A stretch of DNA of 64,000 bases from Glaciozyma antarctica PI12 (lineage: Eukaryota; Basidiomycota; Microbotryomycetes; Kriegeriales; Camptobasidiaceae). Below the pieces are notes generated by a model that had not been told where the DNA came from, did no database searches, and saw only the letters and a list, made by a program, of their open reading frames with translations. Below, one piece after another: positions 42,941 to 54,204 of the stretch. The position numbers and the translations under genes were made by a program. The DNA lies in NCBI GenBank assembly GCA_002917775.1, contig KZ627159.1, forward strand, positions 31,102 through 95,101. The letters run 5' to 3'. Positions within the stretch are counted from its first letter, which is position 1. Every line of letters starts with the position of its first letter.

Positions 42941-45470
42941 ATGAAGCTCTCGACCTCTCTCCTCACCGCCATCTCCCTCTCCCTCGCCACTTTCGCCGTC
43001 GAAGCCCGGGAAGTCATCACCGAGCGAGACCTCCTCCCCGCTCTCGGATCCAGCGGACACCTGCAGCAAGAGCGGAGCTTCCAACACGCCTCTGGATCTC
43101 GTAAGCTCTCTCTCCTCTCTCCCCTCTCTCCCCTCTCCGTCTTGCGCGTGGGTTACAGCCGGGGAGTTGGAGTGGGTCTGAGCGGGAGCTGACCTCGCCC
43201 TTGGATACCGCAGTCGCAAAGCGTCAACGGAACCGCAACGGCGGAGAAAGGAACCGCTTTGGAGGTAGGATTCGACCTAAGAACCGGGGTGCGTTGGTGT
43301 GCCCTGGTTTGGACGAACGTCGACGCTGACTTCGCTTTCGATTCCTTATTCCTTTGCTGCGTCGACCGCTACCGCTGCTGCCACCACCGCGGCTGACGCT
43401 GCTCAGGCTTCTACCTCGGCTGCCGCTGGTGAGTCCCTCCCGCTTCTCCACCTCGCACGCAGCCTCACTCACTTTCGCGTTGCAGGAACGAACGACGGAG
43501 CGACTGGCGACGCACGGACTGGCAACAACGCCGCGACGGACCAGAACGGCGACACCCAGAACGACGGCGGCAACAACCAGAACGGCGGCAACAACCAGAA
43601 CGGCGGCGGGAACGACCAGAACGGTGGGAACGACCAGAACGGTGGGAACAACAACGACGGGAACAACGGCGGGAACAACAACGCTGGAGCCGACAACGAC
43701 CCGCAAACGTCGCTCACTCTCGACCCTTCGCAAGTTCAGACCGGTCTCGCTCTCGACGGACAGCAGGTCCCAGCGGACAACCAGGTCGCTTCTGCCACTT
43801 CGACCAACAACTGTGAGTTCGCTTTCGTCTCGTTTGGTGCGCGCGAGACTGATCCTCGCTCGCAGTCATCAACTTCTGCCTCACTCGATCCGACCTCGTG
43901 CGCTCCCCGCTCTCATTCGCTCTCAGCTCCTCGCTAACCCCTTCGCAGCCTCTCACCAACGGCGCGCAAGTCAAGACCGGCTCTTGCAACAACGTTCCCA
44001 TCGGAGTCGTCGCTTCGCAGTCGATCATGCCCTCGAGCAAGTTCCAGAACCCCAAGAACCTCGACACCATCGCTGCCGACACGACCTTTACCATCGAGAT
44101 GAGAATCAACAACGTGCGTTCGCTCCCTCCCATGTCGCGCGCTCATGCTGACCTCAATCTTCTTTCGCAGCTCGTGACTGGTAACTTCGTGAACGCGCAG
44201 GCGAACTACTTTGCGGCTCCTCAGAACACCGACAACGGCGGAACCATCATCGGTGCGTCGCTCCCTCCTTCGATCTCCTCACGCACGAGCTAAGCCTTTG
44301 ATAAAAAGGCCACTCTCACGTCGTTATCGAGGAGATCGACTCGCTCACTTCGACCACGGTCACGAACCCCCAGCAGTTTGCGTTCTTCAAGGGTTCGTTC
44401 GCGTCGTTCTCGCTCGCAAGCTCTCGCTGACTTTGGAACTCTGTCTCTAGGATTTAACGCCGCAGCGAACAACGGAATCCTCAGCGCCGAGGTCGCTGGC
44501 GGGCTTCCTGTTGGCACGTACAAGGTACGTCCTCGTTCTCGCGTCGACCACCCTCTCTCGAGCCATAGCTGACCTCGATCCATCTCCAGATGTCCTCGAT
44601 CAACTCTGCGGCGAACCATCAGCCCGTCATCGTCGCTGTCGCCCAGCACGGCTCGCTCGACGACGCAGTCTACTTCGTGCGTCTTTTTTCGCTCGTTCTT
44701 TCGCTTTCGACATTTCGCTGACGATGGCGCGCAGACCGTCACTGCTGATGGAGCTGCTGCGAACGATGGCGGCAACAACCAGAACAATGGCGACCAGAAC
44801 GGCGGTAACGATCAGAACGCAGGCGACCAGAACGCGGGCGATCAGAACGGCGGCAACCAGAACGCAGGCGACCAGAACGCGGGCGACCAGAACGGCGGTG
44901 CTGCGAACAACGGCGGCGACCAGAACGGCGGCGGTGCGAATGATGGCGGCAACAACCAGAACGGCAACAACCAGAACGGCGGCAACCAGCGGAACGGCGG
45001 CAACCAGAACAACGACGTGAACCAGGGCAACGCTGCGGGTGCGTCGTCGCTTTTCGCCCGCTCCGAGGTGGTGTCTAACGCTTCTTCCTCCCAGTTCCGT
45101 CGACTGTCGCCATCGATGCCGCCTCTACCGCCGCCGACGCTGCTTCCACCGCCGCGGACGTTGCGACGAGCGCCTCCTCGACCATCGCTGCCGCAGCTGC
45201 GACCGCAAGCGCCCCAGGTGCGTCAACTTCTCGACGTTCTCGAAGCCGTTTGTTGACTCGCTGCTTTAGCTCCCACTGCTGAATTCGGCGTCGCTGCCCC
45301 TGGTGCGGTCCTCGCCGTCACGCCTCCCGCGAACAACCAGAAGCGGTTCGTCTCCTCTCTCCTCCCCGTTTCGCGCGACGCTGACGATCGACTGCAGATG
45401 CGATCCCGCAACGCTGCTCAAGAAGCGTCTCGCCGCGCTCGAAGTCTCCGAGGGCGTCAAGCTCCTTTGA
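42941..45470 (+). CDS. Secreted fungal protein with Asn/Gly/Gln/Asp repeats
   Basis: About 14 exons: 42941-43100, 43214-43288, 43407-43428, 43486-43812, 43866-43897, 43949-44113, 44171-44252, 44309-44392, 44451-44524, 44590-44676, 44735-45038, 45095-45217, 45270-45345 and 45398-45470; about 560 aa. A signal peptide (MKLSTSLLTAISLSLATFAV) is followed by a Kex2-like KR site. A conserved secreted domain reads FINFCLTRSDLPLTNGAQVK, GVVASQSIMPSSKFQNPKNL, TIAADTTFTIEMRINN, TGNFVNAQANYFAAPQNTDN, GHSHVVIEEIDSLTST and HQPVIVAVAQHGSLDDAVYF. This domain is common in filamentous fungi and often annotated, misleadingly, as ribosomal s17; its role is unknown. Two low-complexity blocks (43500-43690 and 44755-45010) are built from N-G-G-N/D-Q units. 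Exon 2 to 3 is one base out of phase at a G4 run (43286-43289). Confidence 0.85.
43556..43690 (+). repeat. Repeat block 1: AAC/GGC/CAG codons (NNQNGG units)
   Basis: Tandem 12- to 18-base units coding N-N-Q-N-G-G and N-D-Q-N-G-G. The same unit type recurs in block 2 of the same gene, so the two blocks probably share an origin. Confidence 0.8.
44755..45015 (+). repeat. Repeat block 2: GDQNGG/GDQNAG units
   Basis: Tandem 12- to 15-base units coding N-A-G-D-Q and N-G-G-D-Q, about 20 copies, all inside one exon. In-frame unit gain or loss would change protein length without breaking it. Confidence 0.8.
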
Positions 45471-45846
45471 TCGCCCCCACTGCGTAGATCCCCTCCCCCG
45501 CCTGTCCGGTGTGCCTGGTGCATAATGGACGCCTTTTCGCCCCCTTCGCTGGTGTAGATCGCTTTTAATCACTCGTTTTTGCAATCTCGCTGGCAGAGAG
45601 AGAACGAGAGTGTGCCGGGCTTGTGTGCCTGTGAGCGAGAGTTACTGGGCTGAGGAGGTCAGGCTCGGGAGCAGGTTCACCTTTCCTCACTTGGCTTGAG
45701 CTATCTGAAGCACCTTCATGAGGAGCTTCCTCAACAATGGCAGAGATTGCGAAAATTAGCGGACTCCGGGGTCGAACCTTCTCCTTTCGATCGTATCCGC
45801 GGAGTTTGATTTGAGTATGGCAAGAGTAGGGAGGGATTCCTGCTTA
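45471..45846. other. Intergenic region before tRNA-Arg
   Basis: About 375 bases with no gene seen. Confidence 0.5.
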
Positions 45847-45939
45847 GGTCCCGTAGCGAAATGGTTAACGCGTCGACCTTCTATTTTATAGGCTCATTGC
45901 GGTAGTCGAAGATTGCGGGTTCGATCCCCGCCGGGATCT
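45847..45939 (+). tRNA. tRNA-Arg(UCU) with a 20-base intron
   Basis: The acceptor stem GGTCCCG (45847-45853) pairs with CGGGATC (45932-45938). The D arm is GCG...CGC. The anticodon stem TCGAC (45873-45877) pairs with GTCGA (45905-45909). The loop CT-TCT-A carries anticodon TCT (45880-45882), with an intron at 45884-45903, one base 3' of the anticodon as usual in nuclear tRNA genes. The T arm GCGGG-TTCGATC-CCCGC is perfect and contains the B box. A T-rich stretch (CTTTTTTTTG) follows directly and would act as the RNA polymerase III terminator. Confidence 0.93.
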
Positions 45940-45943
45940 TACT

Positions 45944-45953
45944 CTTTTTTTTG
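45944..45953 (+). terminator. Pol III T-run terminator of the tRNA gene
   Basis: A run of eight T residues begins a few bases after the tRNA 3' end, the standard RNA polymerase III stop signal. Confidence 0.8.
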
Positions 45954-46099
45954 CTCTGAGGTACGAGAAAGGACGAAGGAGGTGGACGAGTGGCAGGGGG
46001 GGACGGAGGAAGCGAGAGGAAAATGAAGAAAAGCGTTCTAGGTACACGCACTCTGATTGAACCGCTCCAGATCTACACCTCGAATCCACGAACCCACAC

Positions 46100-47019
46100 T
46101 CATCCCAGCGTACTAAACAGCCTGTCCCCACTGTCTCCCAACCCAGGCAGGATCATGCCCTCCTCCGTCAACTGCTCGCACATAAATCAGCTCCAGAGCC
46201 CCTATCCCGCTTGCGAGAGGGAAACGCACCTGCTCGTCGACGCCTCCGACAAAGATCTCGAGTCCAGGGCACGCGGAAGCGACGGCCTCGAGACCTGGCT
46301 TGGAGCCTAGGAGGACGAGGAGCTTGATGTTGGAGATCTGGAGTCCCCAGTCGAGCTGTCGCGGAGGAAAGGTGGGATTAGCTTTCGGATTTCGCGAGGA
46401 GGCGGCGCTTTGGGTGTCGAGTGGAGAGGAGAGAGGACGTACGAGCATGGATACGGCGGCGATGGCGGTTCCGCCTGTTGCGACGAGGGGGTCGAGGAGG
46501 AAGAGCGTATCGACCGTCGGGTGCGCGGGGAGCTTCTGGTAGTACTCAACGGGCTGGAGCGAGACCTTCTCCCTGAACAAGCCGAGGTAGAAGACTGAGG
46601 CGGTGGGGAAGAGGTCGAGGATCGCTGGAGATGACGGAGGGAGAGGTCAGCTGAATCGTGTGGGGTATCGTGGTGGGGAGAGGACGCACGATCCGTCATT
46701 CCGATCCCAGCGCGGAGGATGGGTGAGATGCCAATACGGTGTGCGATCTCATGCCCTGTGAACGAGGCGATAGGGGATTGGAGCTACGCGATAGGGAGGT
46801 CAGCGGGGTCCCCGCGGGTTCAAGACAAGGACGCACGTTGGGTACTGGACGAAGGTCGAGGTTCCGTGATGCCTCGACGCCGAGGATGGAGGAGATCTCC
46901 TTGACTAGGCGGCGGAAGTCGGCTGGAGGAGTGGAGACCGTTCGGAGGAGGGTGAGCTTGTGCAGGAGGACGGGGTGAGAGACGACGTTGTAGGGCGAGG
47001 GGGCCGGCGTGGAGGACAT
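46100..47019 (-). CDS. FUR1: Uracil phosphoribosyltransferase
   Basis: Five exons, 47019-46837, 46783-46690, 46624-46443, 46355-46230 and 46171-46100, give 218 aa. The order is typical of UPRT: VVSHPVLLHKLTLLRTVSTP, FRRLVKEISSILGVEASRNL, ISPILRAGIGMTDPILDLFP, LFLLDPLVATGGTAIAAVSM (PRPP-binding loop) and [27 protein letters not shown] (uracil-binding end). The enzyme makes UMP from uracil and PRPP in pyrimidine salvage; its activity is what makes yeasts sensitive to 5-fluorouracil. The length and the SHPVL start are of the bacterial/short type. No break. Confidence 0.95.
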
Positions 47020-47832
47020 GCTGGGCTTGGAAGAGAGCGCTGGAGGGTAGGTGAGAGTCCAGGAGAGGTGGCGGTGAGAGAAGGACGACGGATCTCAGGA
47101 GCGTCAGGACGGACGAGGTTAACTCACCCGCGACGGGTCAGATCCACGCGCCGGATTCCAGCGTCCATGTGTGGGTGCCGCGATAAAGGCTTCCAACGTG
47201 AACTTCCCAGTGAGCAGTTCAAGCGAGCGAGAGTAGCGCGCCAGGAGCCCGTCTGCGAGCGCAGTCGCATCCTCGAGGAGTGAAGCCGCGCGAGGAGGGA
47301 GGAAGGTCAATAGCGGATGGCGAAGAGAGCCAGCTACCAGCGAAAAAGAGCACAGGAGAAGCACATCGAAGCGGCTGAGAGGTTGTAGGAGGACTGGGAA
47401 GGAATTCGGCGGGGACTGGGAAGATTCTCAGCAGCTGTTCGACTCAGCACCTCCGCCAGCCAGCAGACGTCAGTGGCGGCACTGAAGACACTTGAAGAAA
47501 GGACTCCTCCTTGCAAGAGCTGAGCAGCGGCCGAAGAGCAGAGCTGAAGAGAGCGAGAGAGCGAAGTTGAGGGCGAGGTCCATTCCGACGACGTCGAACG
47601 AGTCGCGGTCGTGCAGAAGAGGAGTTTAGGCGAAGAGCAGAAACAGAGCAACCGTCAGCGAGCAGAGTCCACCGCCGAACCCGCCCCAAATATCCCCCTC
47701 GCAGTCGCTCCGCACTCCGCCAACGAAACGGTGAAGGTGATGGGGGGTTGATTGGGGTGGCGGGGGGTATAACACGATGCGTGCTCCTAGTCCTGACGGT
47801 GGTATACATACAATGCTCCTTCCGTTCCTCTT
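47020..47832. other. Unresolved region between FUR1 and PAM16
   Basis: About 810 bases. On the minus strand a coding-like frame at about 47440-47130 reads LLTFLPPRAASLLEDATALA, DGLLARYSRSLELLTGKFTL and EAFIAAPTHGRWNPARGS, ending at a GTGAGT donor. A second at about 47590-47480 starts MDLALNFALSLSSALLFG. They may be exons of a small membrane protein or the leader of FUR1, but I cannot join them to a start and stop. Confidence 0.35.
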
Positions 47833-48712
47833 CTACTGCTTCCCCTCGGCCGGTCCTCCCTCCGCCGCTGCTCCCTCCGCCGCTTCGCCGCCCTTCCGCC
47901 CGCTGGCAATCTCGGCTTCTATCCGCTCCTTGGCACGAACGACCTTGGACTGCAGGTAGTGCGACGAGTGGGGCTTTCCTTCGGCTGTTAGGGGGTTGTT
48001 GGCTTTGAAGAGGTGGTCGAAGTTCTGGTGGAGGGGAAGGCCGGAGGTAGAGAGGCGCGGAAGGGGAGGAGAGGGCGAGCAAGGCAGGGGGAGGGGAGAA
48101 GGCGTTGGTGGAGGCGTGAGGTGAGATTCGTGGCGAGAGGGTCAGGTGCGGAGCGGAGGGAGGGAGGGAGGGAGGGAGAGCGTTAGCCGGCGGTCGCAGA
48201 AGTGGCGGAACAAGGGTCAGGAGGGCGGCACCCGGCAGGAAAGATGGAAGGAGAACAGGCTGAACGCCCAACGCACCTTGAGCATCTTCTGCAACTCGCT
48301 CTCCTCGACGATCGCGCCCTTCTTGATGTTCAAGATCTGGCTCGCCTCGTCCAGCGTCATCCAGTGCGTCCGACTCAGCACATCCGTTCCTCCCTTCCCA
48401 CTCGAGGTCTCCATCCCTGCTGGTGCCGAAGCCTGTGCATCTGCGAACGCCAGGAGAGGTTAGCTGCCGCTCGGTCGTGCCGGGGTTGGTCGGAGGTGGA
48501 AGTGGCGTGGTGGTGGGCTAGGAGGGGCCGGTGGAGCTGGAGACGAGGGACGTACTCCGTGCTGCTTGTCGCCAGGCCTGCACGAAGGCCTTGCCGAGGA
48601 TCTGTGAGCCTAGGATGACGACCTGCGCGAGGATTCGGGGCGCCGACTGGGAGGAGGTGCTGCTCGTTAGCTCTCCTGTTGGCGCTTGCTCGGGAGTGAA
48701 GGTACGAACCAT
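47833..48712 (-). CDS. PAM16: Pam16/Tim16, presequence translocase motor subunit
   Basis: Four exons, 48712-48710 (the ATG alone), 48646-48556, 48440-48277 and 48024-47833, give 149 aa. Conserved features: SAPRILAQVVILGSQILGKA (N-terminal hydrophobic helix), AFVQAWRQA, the degenerate J domain MTLDEASQILNIKKGAIVEE (lacking HPD, as expected for Pam16), NFDHLFKANNPL and SHYLQSKVVRAKERIEAEIA. Pam16 pairs with Pam18 at the TIM23 channel and controls mtHsp70 in matrix import. The first exon holding only ATG is inferred from a good donor, a CTAAC branch site and acceptor, and from family alignment of the next residue. The tail is Gly/Glu/Ala-rich. Confidence 0.92.
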
Positions 48713-49264
48713 GCTTGAGCTGGGGAGATGCGGGAGAGGCGCGGGAGCTGCTGGAGTGGTGCGGAGTCGTATTCTCCCCCTGGAGAGAAAAAGAGGAGGA
48801 GCAAGTCCGACTGGGGGGAATCTGGCCCAGGACACCTCGAGTTTCGCTTGACCCCATCAGTCTTTCTCACTCAGGATTCCTTCGTTCTTGAAGGGAAAAG
48901 GAATACAGTGCCATAGTTGACTAAACGAAGCTGAAGAGGGAAGTTGAAAGAGCAAGAGGGAGGAATGCTGTTGTTGCCAACTCGGCAGCGAATTCCACTT
49001 TCGCAAGGATCCTTCGCTGGTCAAGGCGTACATATCTATAAGCGTAATTTTCAGCCCTGAAAAAGTTCAGACTAGTTCAGATTCAGTGCTGCTATACTCT
49101 GCGGAAACCAAGGAGAGACACCCGGGGAGCGAGGATCGAGTCGGCCTGGCGAAGGTTGAGGGCAGGGCGATCTGTTCACCTTCACCTTCCTCCATCTCTT
49201 TCCTAGCACAACCGACCGTTCACCCTCACCACGCTCCCTTTAGTGGCGTTCAGGCGGCCTCGCC
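48713..49264. promoter_or_regulatory. Divergent promoter region PAM16 / histidine kinase
   Basis: About 550 bases between divergent starts. The middle (48890-49090) is locally AT-richer than the genes. No coding frame recognised. Confidence 0.45.
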
Positions 49265-52200
49265 ATGTCCGCCAACGAGCCACCTCCCTTCCAGTCCCCG
49301 CCGCCAGACCTCCCCCTTCCCATTCTCACCTTCGCCTCCTCCTCTCTCGCCCTCACCTACCTCTCTCCAACCGCCCTAGCGGTCTTTGGGTCGCCTCCGC
49401 TAGGCGCCGACGCGCACTACTTCCTCCAGAGCGGGCCTCCTATCCTCCCTGAACTCTCTCCGGCGGGAAACCTCAGCTGGGGCTTGGGAAGGAAGCTGGC
49501 GATGCTAGCGGAGGAGCACGAGCAGTTAGGATGGGGCCACGGGACGGTATTGGAGTATTGGACTGGCACAGGAACTGCGAGGAGATCCAATCGCTGCGAG
49601 GCCGTCGTGACCCTCTCTGAGCCTCTCTCCGCTCGCCCCCCTCCCCCTCCCCCTTCAACGCCAGCGCCGTCGCCGACTATACACCCACCATCACCATCCT
49701 CTTCCTTCGCGACCTCCTCCCGCACCCAGCCCCGCGGCAAACCTCCATCGTCGACGCCGGCGGGGCGCCCTTGTTGCGCAAAGCGGTGCTGTTGGAGGGA
49801 GAGACGGAGCTCTCGCACGCGCACAACGAGCTGACGAGGATTCTTAGCACGGCAGTGCAGAAGGAGAGTCTGGGGGAGGACTATTATGGCCAAATCGTCG
49901 ACTCGTTACCGCAGGTGCGTCCCTTCATGTTGACTCGAGGCTTTCCGAAGCTGACACGCCGGGACGTGCAGATCTGCTTCACTGCCACGGTTGACGGTCA
50001 TATTGACTACTTCAACAAGCAGTGGTACGTGGGACGTTCTCTCCAGGCTTCCTCGCTCTGTTCAGGATGCAAGCTAACTCCTCGCCCGCATCACAGGTTC
50101 GCGTACACCGGCCTTACCCACTGGGAGTCGTTCGACACTGCAAAGTGGCTCAGCGTCTTCCACAACGACGACATGCCACACGCGGTGGCCTGCTGGGAGC
50201 ACAGCGTAGCGACGGGCGACCCCTTCGACGTGCGTCCCTCCCTTCTCCTCTTTCCCGCTCACGACTGATGCCTCTGGGATCTACAGGTCGAGTACCGCAT
50301 CATGGGGGCTGACGGTATCTGGCGCTGGATGGTGGCGAAAGGTCGTCCGCTCAGAGACGAGACAGGAATGGTCGCGAGCTGGGTCAGCACCATCACGGAG
50401 GTGGAGGAGCTGGTGCGAGTAAGTCTGATTCCCCGTCCTAGCAGACGAAAGACGAGAGCTGACGGCTGGCTGTAGGTGAGGAGCGACGCACTCCAGATCA
50501 AGGAGCACATCAACGCCGTACTGAGCGGCGCCAGTACGCTCTCTCTCCCTCTCCCCGCTCCCGAGCATCAGCGCTGACTCGTACGGTACGCAGATATTAT
50601 CCTCCTCTCCGTTGACCGCTCCTCTATCGTCACTTTCTTCGAAGGATCCACCATCGCAGCCGTCGGACCTCGGCAAAAAGCCATGCTGACGGGACAGGAT
50701 TTGCGAACCGTCTGGCCAGATCCACGACTGCACGAGGCCGTGTCGAATATCGTGGACGAGAATCTCGCGAGTTCATTTCTCGCACGGGAGGAGCGAGCGA
50801 GGGAGCTGATGCGGGGCGCAGGAATCGGTAACGCTGGTGACGGAGATTCACTCGGGGGAGCTGGCGGACAAGCGCTCGTATCGATATCGAGTGAGTTGCG
50901 AGTGCGGAGTTTGGGGGAGGAGCTTGAGGAGCTAATGCTCTTGTGCAGCTTGTTCCTCTCAAAGGCGGCGCAGGCGCTGCCGATGACCTGGTGACGGGAT
51001 GTATCATCGTCGCTGGTGCGTCCTTCCGTTTTGCTCTCCTCAAGTGCGCCAGTACTGATGCGTCGCCTTCGCGCAGCCGATGTTACGCAGCTCGTTGCGG
51101 CGGAGGAGGCGCTCCAGCAGGCCAGCCTCGAGCGAACACAACTCATGGCGTCCGAGACTGCTGCCAAGGAAGCCTCTCGACTCAAGTACGTCCCATTTCT
51201 CCGCTCACATCGTGTACAGCAACTGACTGGAAGCGCGCAGGACCGAATTCGTCAGTCTCCCCTTCTACGCTCCTTCCGCTCGTCGGTCGCTGACTCGAAT
51301 ACCCGCAGGTCACCAACATCTCGCACGAAATCAGAACTCCCATCGCAAGTATTATCGGAATCTGCGAGATCCTGCTGGACGACCGAACGCTAGGCAGCTC
51401 GCATCGTTCGCTCATCGAGAAGAGTCTGAGGTCAGGCGAGATCCTGCTCGACCTAGTCGGGATGGTCCTCGTGCGTTATCCTCCCTCGAACGAGCTCTGC
51501 ACGATGAAGCTAACGCAGACCGCAGGATCTGGGCAAGGTTGAAGCCGGCAAGTTGGGGATCGAGCATCACCCTTTCCACCTCGTCGAAGCCGTCGCCGAC
51601 GCAGGCTTATTCTCCGTCATTGCGCGCAAGAAGGGCGTACTGTTCGTTGAGGATGTCGGGGAGTTCCACAAGGGCTTGCTGCTGGGAGATCGGATGCGGC
51701 TGCGCCAGGTCCTTGCGAACGGGCTGTCGAACGCGATCAAGTTTACGAGAAGAGGTGCGACGGCTCGTGTATTTAGTCAGTGGGAGCGGGAGCTGATGTT
51801 GTGCACAGGGAGTATCACGCTGCGTTTGCGGCAGGAGGTCGAGACGGAGACGCAGTGTGTTGTCGTCTTCCAGATCGTCGACACTGGCATCGGGATCGAC
51901 GCTGCTGTCCTCCCTACGCTCTTCACGCCTTTCCGGTGCGTTCGCTCCCTCTCTTCCTTCTTTGCGAACGACCACTGATCTCTCATCGCATTGCAGGCAA
52001 GCCGACACGTCTACGGCTCGTCACTACGGCGGATCAGGCCTTGGACTCGTCATTGCGAAGAACGTTCGTCTCCCTCCGTTCCCTCCCCCCTCTCCCTCGT
52101 CACTGACAATCCGCGCACAGCTCGTCGAGCTCATGGGCGGAACCGTTCTCCTCGAATCTACCGCAGGCGTCGGGACGACTATGACCGTTCGACTCCCGTT

Positions 52201-52947
52201 CGACAAGGCCCCGGCGCCTGTCGCGCCTAACGGAACTGCGAGAGGAGGGACGCCGGTGCAGTCGCTTTCGGGGTTGCTAGAGGTGTTGCCCGAGACGGAG
52301 AAGCGGCCGAGGAGGCAGGATGTGCATATCCTCCTGGCCGAGGGTGCGTCGCTGATTTCGCTGCTTGTTGGGAGTGAATGAGCTGATGCGCGGAGCAGAT
52401 AACGACTTGATTCGGGAGATCGTGACGAGGACGCTCATCAAGATGAATGTGCGTTGGAAGCTCGTCGTGCGTGAGCTCAGGAGCTAACGTCGCTCCGCCA
52501 GTTCCACGTTCGTGCGGTACCAGACGGTGCTGCCGCCGTACAAGCTGTCGCTGAGGAGCACTACGACTTGATGTGCGTCCCGTCCTTCTCTCACCACAAT
52601 CCTCCGTCGCTGACGCTTCTCCCGCCGCAGCCTCATGGACGGCCAAATGCCAGGTCTCGACGGCTACGCCGCGACGGCACAGATCCGAGCCTCACCCATT
52701 CCCGCTACTCGCGACATCAAGATCATCGCTCTCACCGCCAGCGCAATACAAGGCGACAAGGAACGCTGCATCGCAGCAGGCATGAACAGCTACCTCGCCA
52801 AGGTGAGTTCTCCTGTCTTTCGTGGCAGCTTTCGAAAGCTGAACGTGCTCTTCGCAGCCTGTGCGCGCAAAAGACTTGGAAGCTGCCATTTGGGCTCAGC
52901 TGGATCCTTCTTCGTCACCTCCCCTCTCTCCTCCTCTCCCGCTGTAG
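49265..52947 (+). CDS. PAS-domain hybrid histidine kinase
   Basis: Eighteen exons from 49265-49914 to 52858-52947, joined in phase except for exon 1, to about 903 aa. The N-terminal region is followed by a PAS domain (ICFTATVDGHIDYFNKQWFA, YTGLTHWESFDTAKWLSVFH) and its PAC part (VEYRIMGADGIWRWMVAKGR). A second PAS-like part follows (LLSVDRSSIVTFFEGSTIAA). The kinase core has the H box FVTNISHEIRTPIASIIGIC with the phospho-accepting His, the N box GLSNAIKFT, DTGIGIDAAVLPTLFTPF, and a G box GGSGLGLVIAKN. The receiver domain shows HILLAEDNDLIREIV, the phospho-accepting Asp in LILMDGQMPGLDG, and IIALTASA with its Lys in YLAKPV. No membrane span, so a cytosolic sensor feeding the Ypd1/HOG relay is likely. 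One base is missing in the C-run at 49635-49652; both sides are conserved. Confidence 0.92.
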
Positions 52948-53449
52948 TAGTGTACTTCTCTCGCAGTCGCATGTTGTTTATGGTAACGCATTTGAGTTAT
53001 TTTGGAACAATCGATTGGGTTTCTCCCCCTTTTATCTCAAGACGCCTGCTCGCGGTACCCAGACCTGAGTGCCGACAAAAGCTGCTTTCCAAGCTTCCCT
53101 CCGACCCCCTCCCATCCTCCCTGCCCGACCTTCAGTCCCTGTCGTCCACCATCTCGTACCTGCTCCCGTCGCTCAGCGAAACAGTGATTTCGGCGGTAAG
53201 GAGGAAGGAAAGAGTCAAGCGAGCGAGTTCTCCTCTTCTGCTTGCTTCGGAGTCCGGCCACTCTCACGATTCTTGCTCCCCTAGGAAACGAAGCTGAGAT
53301 TGAGATTTCTTTACCAGACTGAACGTGTCCTTGTTGACGCCGTTCACCAGAAGCCCAGGGAGCTCGGTCGAGAGGTGGCTGCGAGAGCTGGTGAGAAGGG
53401 GCAGCTGAGACGAAGGACTCTCGCGACGTGAACGCGGAGCTTGCAAAGA
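52948..53449. other. Convergent intergenic region
   Basis: About 500 bases; no gene recognised. Confidence 0.45.
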
Positions 53450-54037
53450 TCAATCAAAAATCGTTACAATCCTCCTACGGTGGCCAATTGCCAATCTCCA
53501 TCCTCCAAGCGCATTCCACCTCGGCGGGAACCTCAAATCTCGCGCTCGCTCCATCAAAGTGTCAGCTCCCGTTCCTACTTGAGCACCAGATAGAGAAGCA
53601 CGTACGTTTCCTTTACGAGCTTGACTGCAGTCCCGTAGGCGAGAACAGCCGAGGGCCTTTCGACGAACCTAAGGGCGAGTATGGCGTTGGCTCCGACTTT
53701 CTGCGCTTCCTCCTCGAGCGACTTAAGAGCCTCCTTGTCGGGACCGGGAGAGACCGAAGTGGGGACGTGCCTGTAGGTATGCTGTCAGCTTCTCACGACC
53801 TCCTTCCTTCGGAGGAGACGAACTTACGCGGCAGAAGCGAAAACGATACCGCAGGACTCGGTGATGGTGCACCCAGGGAGGTGGTGGAGAGTACTAGTCT
53901 GAATCTTGTTGGACTGGAGAGTAGCATCCTCGTTAGCGGAGCTCGGAAAGCGAGGAGAGCGAGGGTCGTCGACTGCTGAACGAGCAGGGGATTCCTGCGA
54001 AGCGCGACGAGGGACAGTGAAAGGAGAGACTCACCAT
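53450..54037 (-). CDS. YbjQ/UPF0145-like small protein
   Basis: Four exons, 54037-54035 (ATG alone), 53913-53828, 53770-53606 and about 53519-53450, give 107 aa. The body reads SNKIQTSTLHHLPGCTITES, CGIVFASAAHVPTSVSPGPD, KEALKSLEEEAQKVGANAIL and ALRFVERPSAVLAYGTAVKL. The order EEEAxxxGANAIxxxRF...GTAV is that of the YbjQ (UPF0145) fold, found in bacteria and fungi and once proposed to bind metals; no function is firmly known. The last exon (TWNALGGWRLAIGHRRRIVT) is less certain. The gene is divergent from the dioxygenase gene, with 167 bases between starts. Confidence 0.7.
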
Positions 54038-54204
54038 GTTGGCGAATTGCGTGGGCTTGGAGTGTGTTTTGGGTGGAGTCGAGTGAGTGGCAGGAAGGAG
54101 AAAGACAGCGAGCGACCTCTCCGAGTACGAGTGCGAAAGACCAGCGGACTCCGCCTGCGCCCCGGCGCCTCGAGTCGGCTCGTTCCTGTTCTCTTTTTAC
54201 GACC

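Noticed and set aside
43224-43733. Minus-strand frame with VVVP repeats
   Set aside because: Antisense of the Asn/Gly/Gln repeat block of the secreted protein gene; no independent support.
44755-45015. Regular short repeats that could suggest a CRISPR-like array
   Set aside because: Units are 12-15 bases, in frame and without spacers, inside a fungal coding exon.
45765-45790. GGGTCGAACC box as a second tRNA gene
   Set aside because: Only a T-arm-like box is present; no matching acceptor, D or anticodon arms around it.
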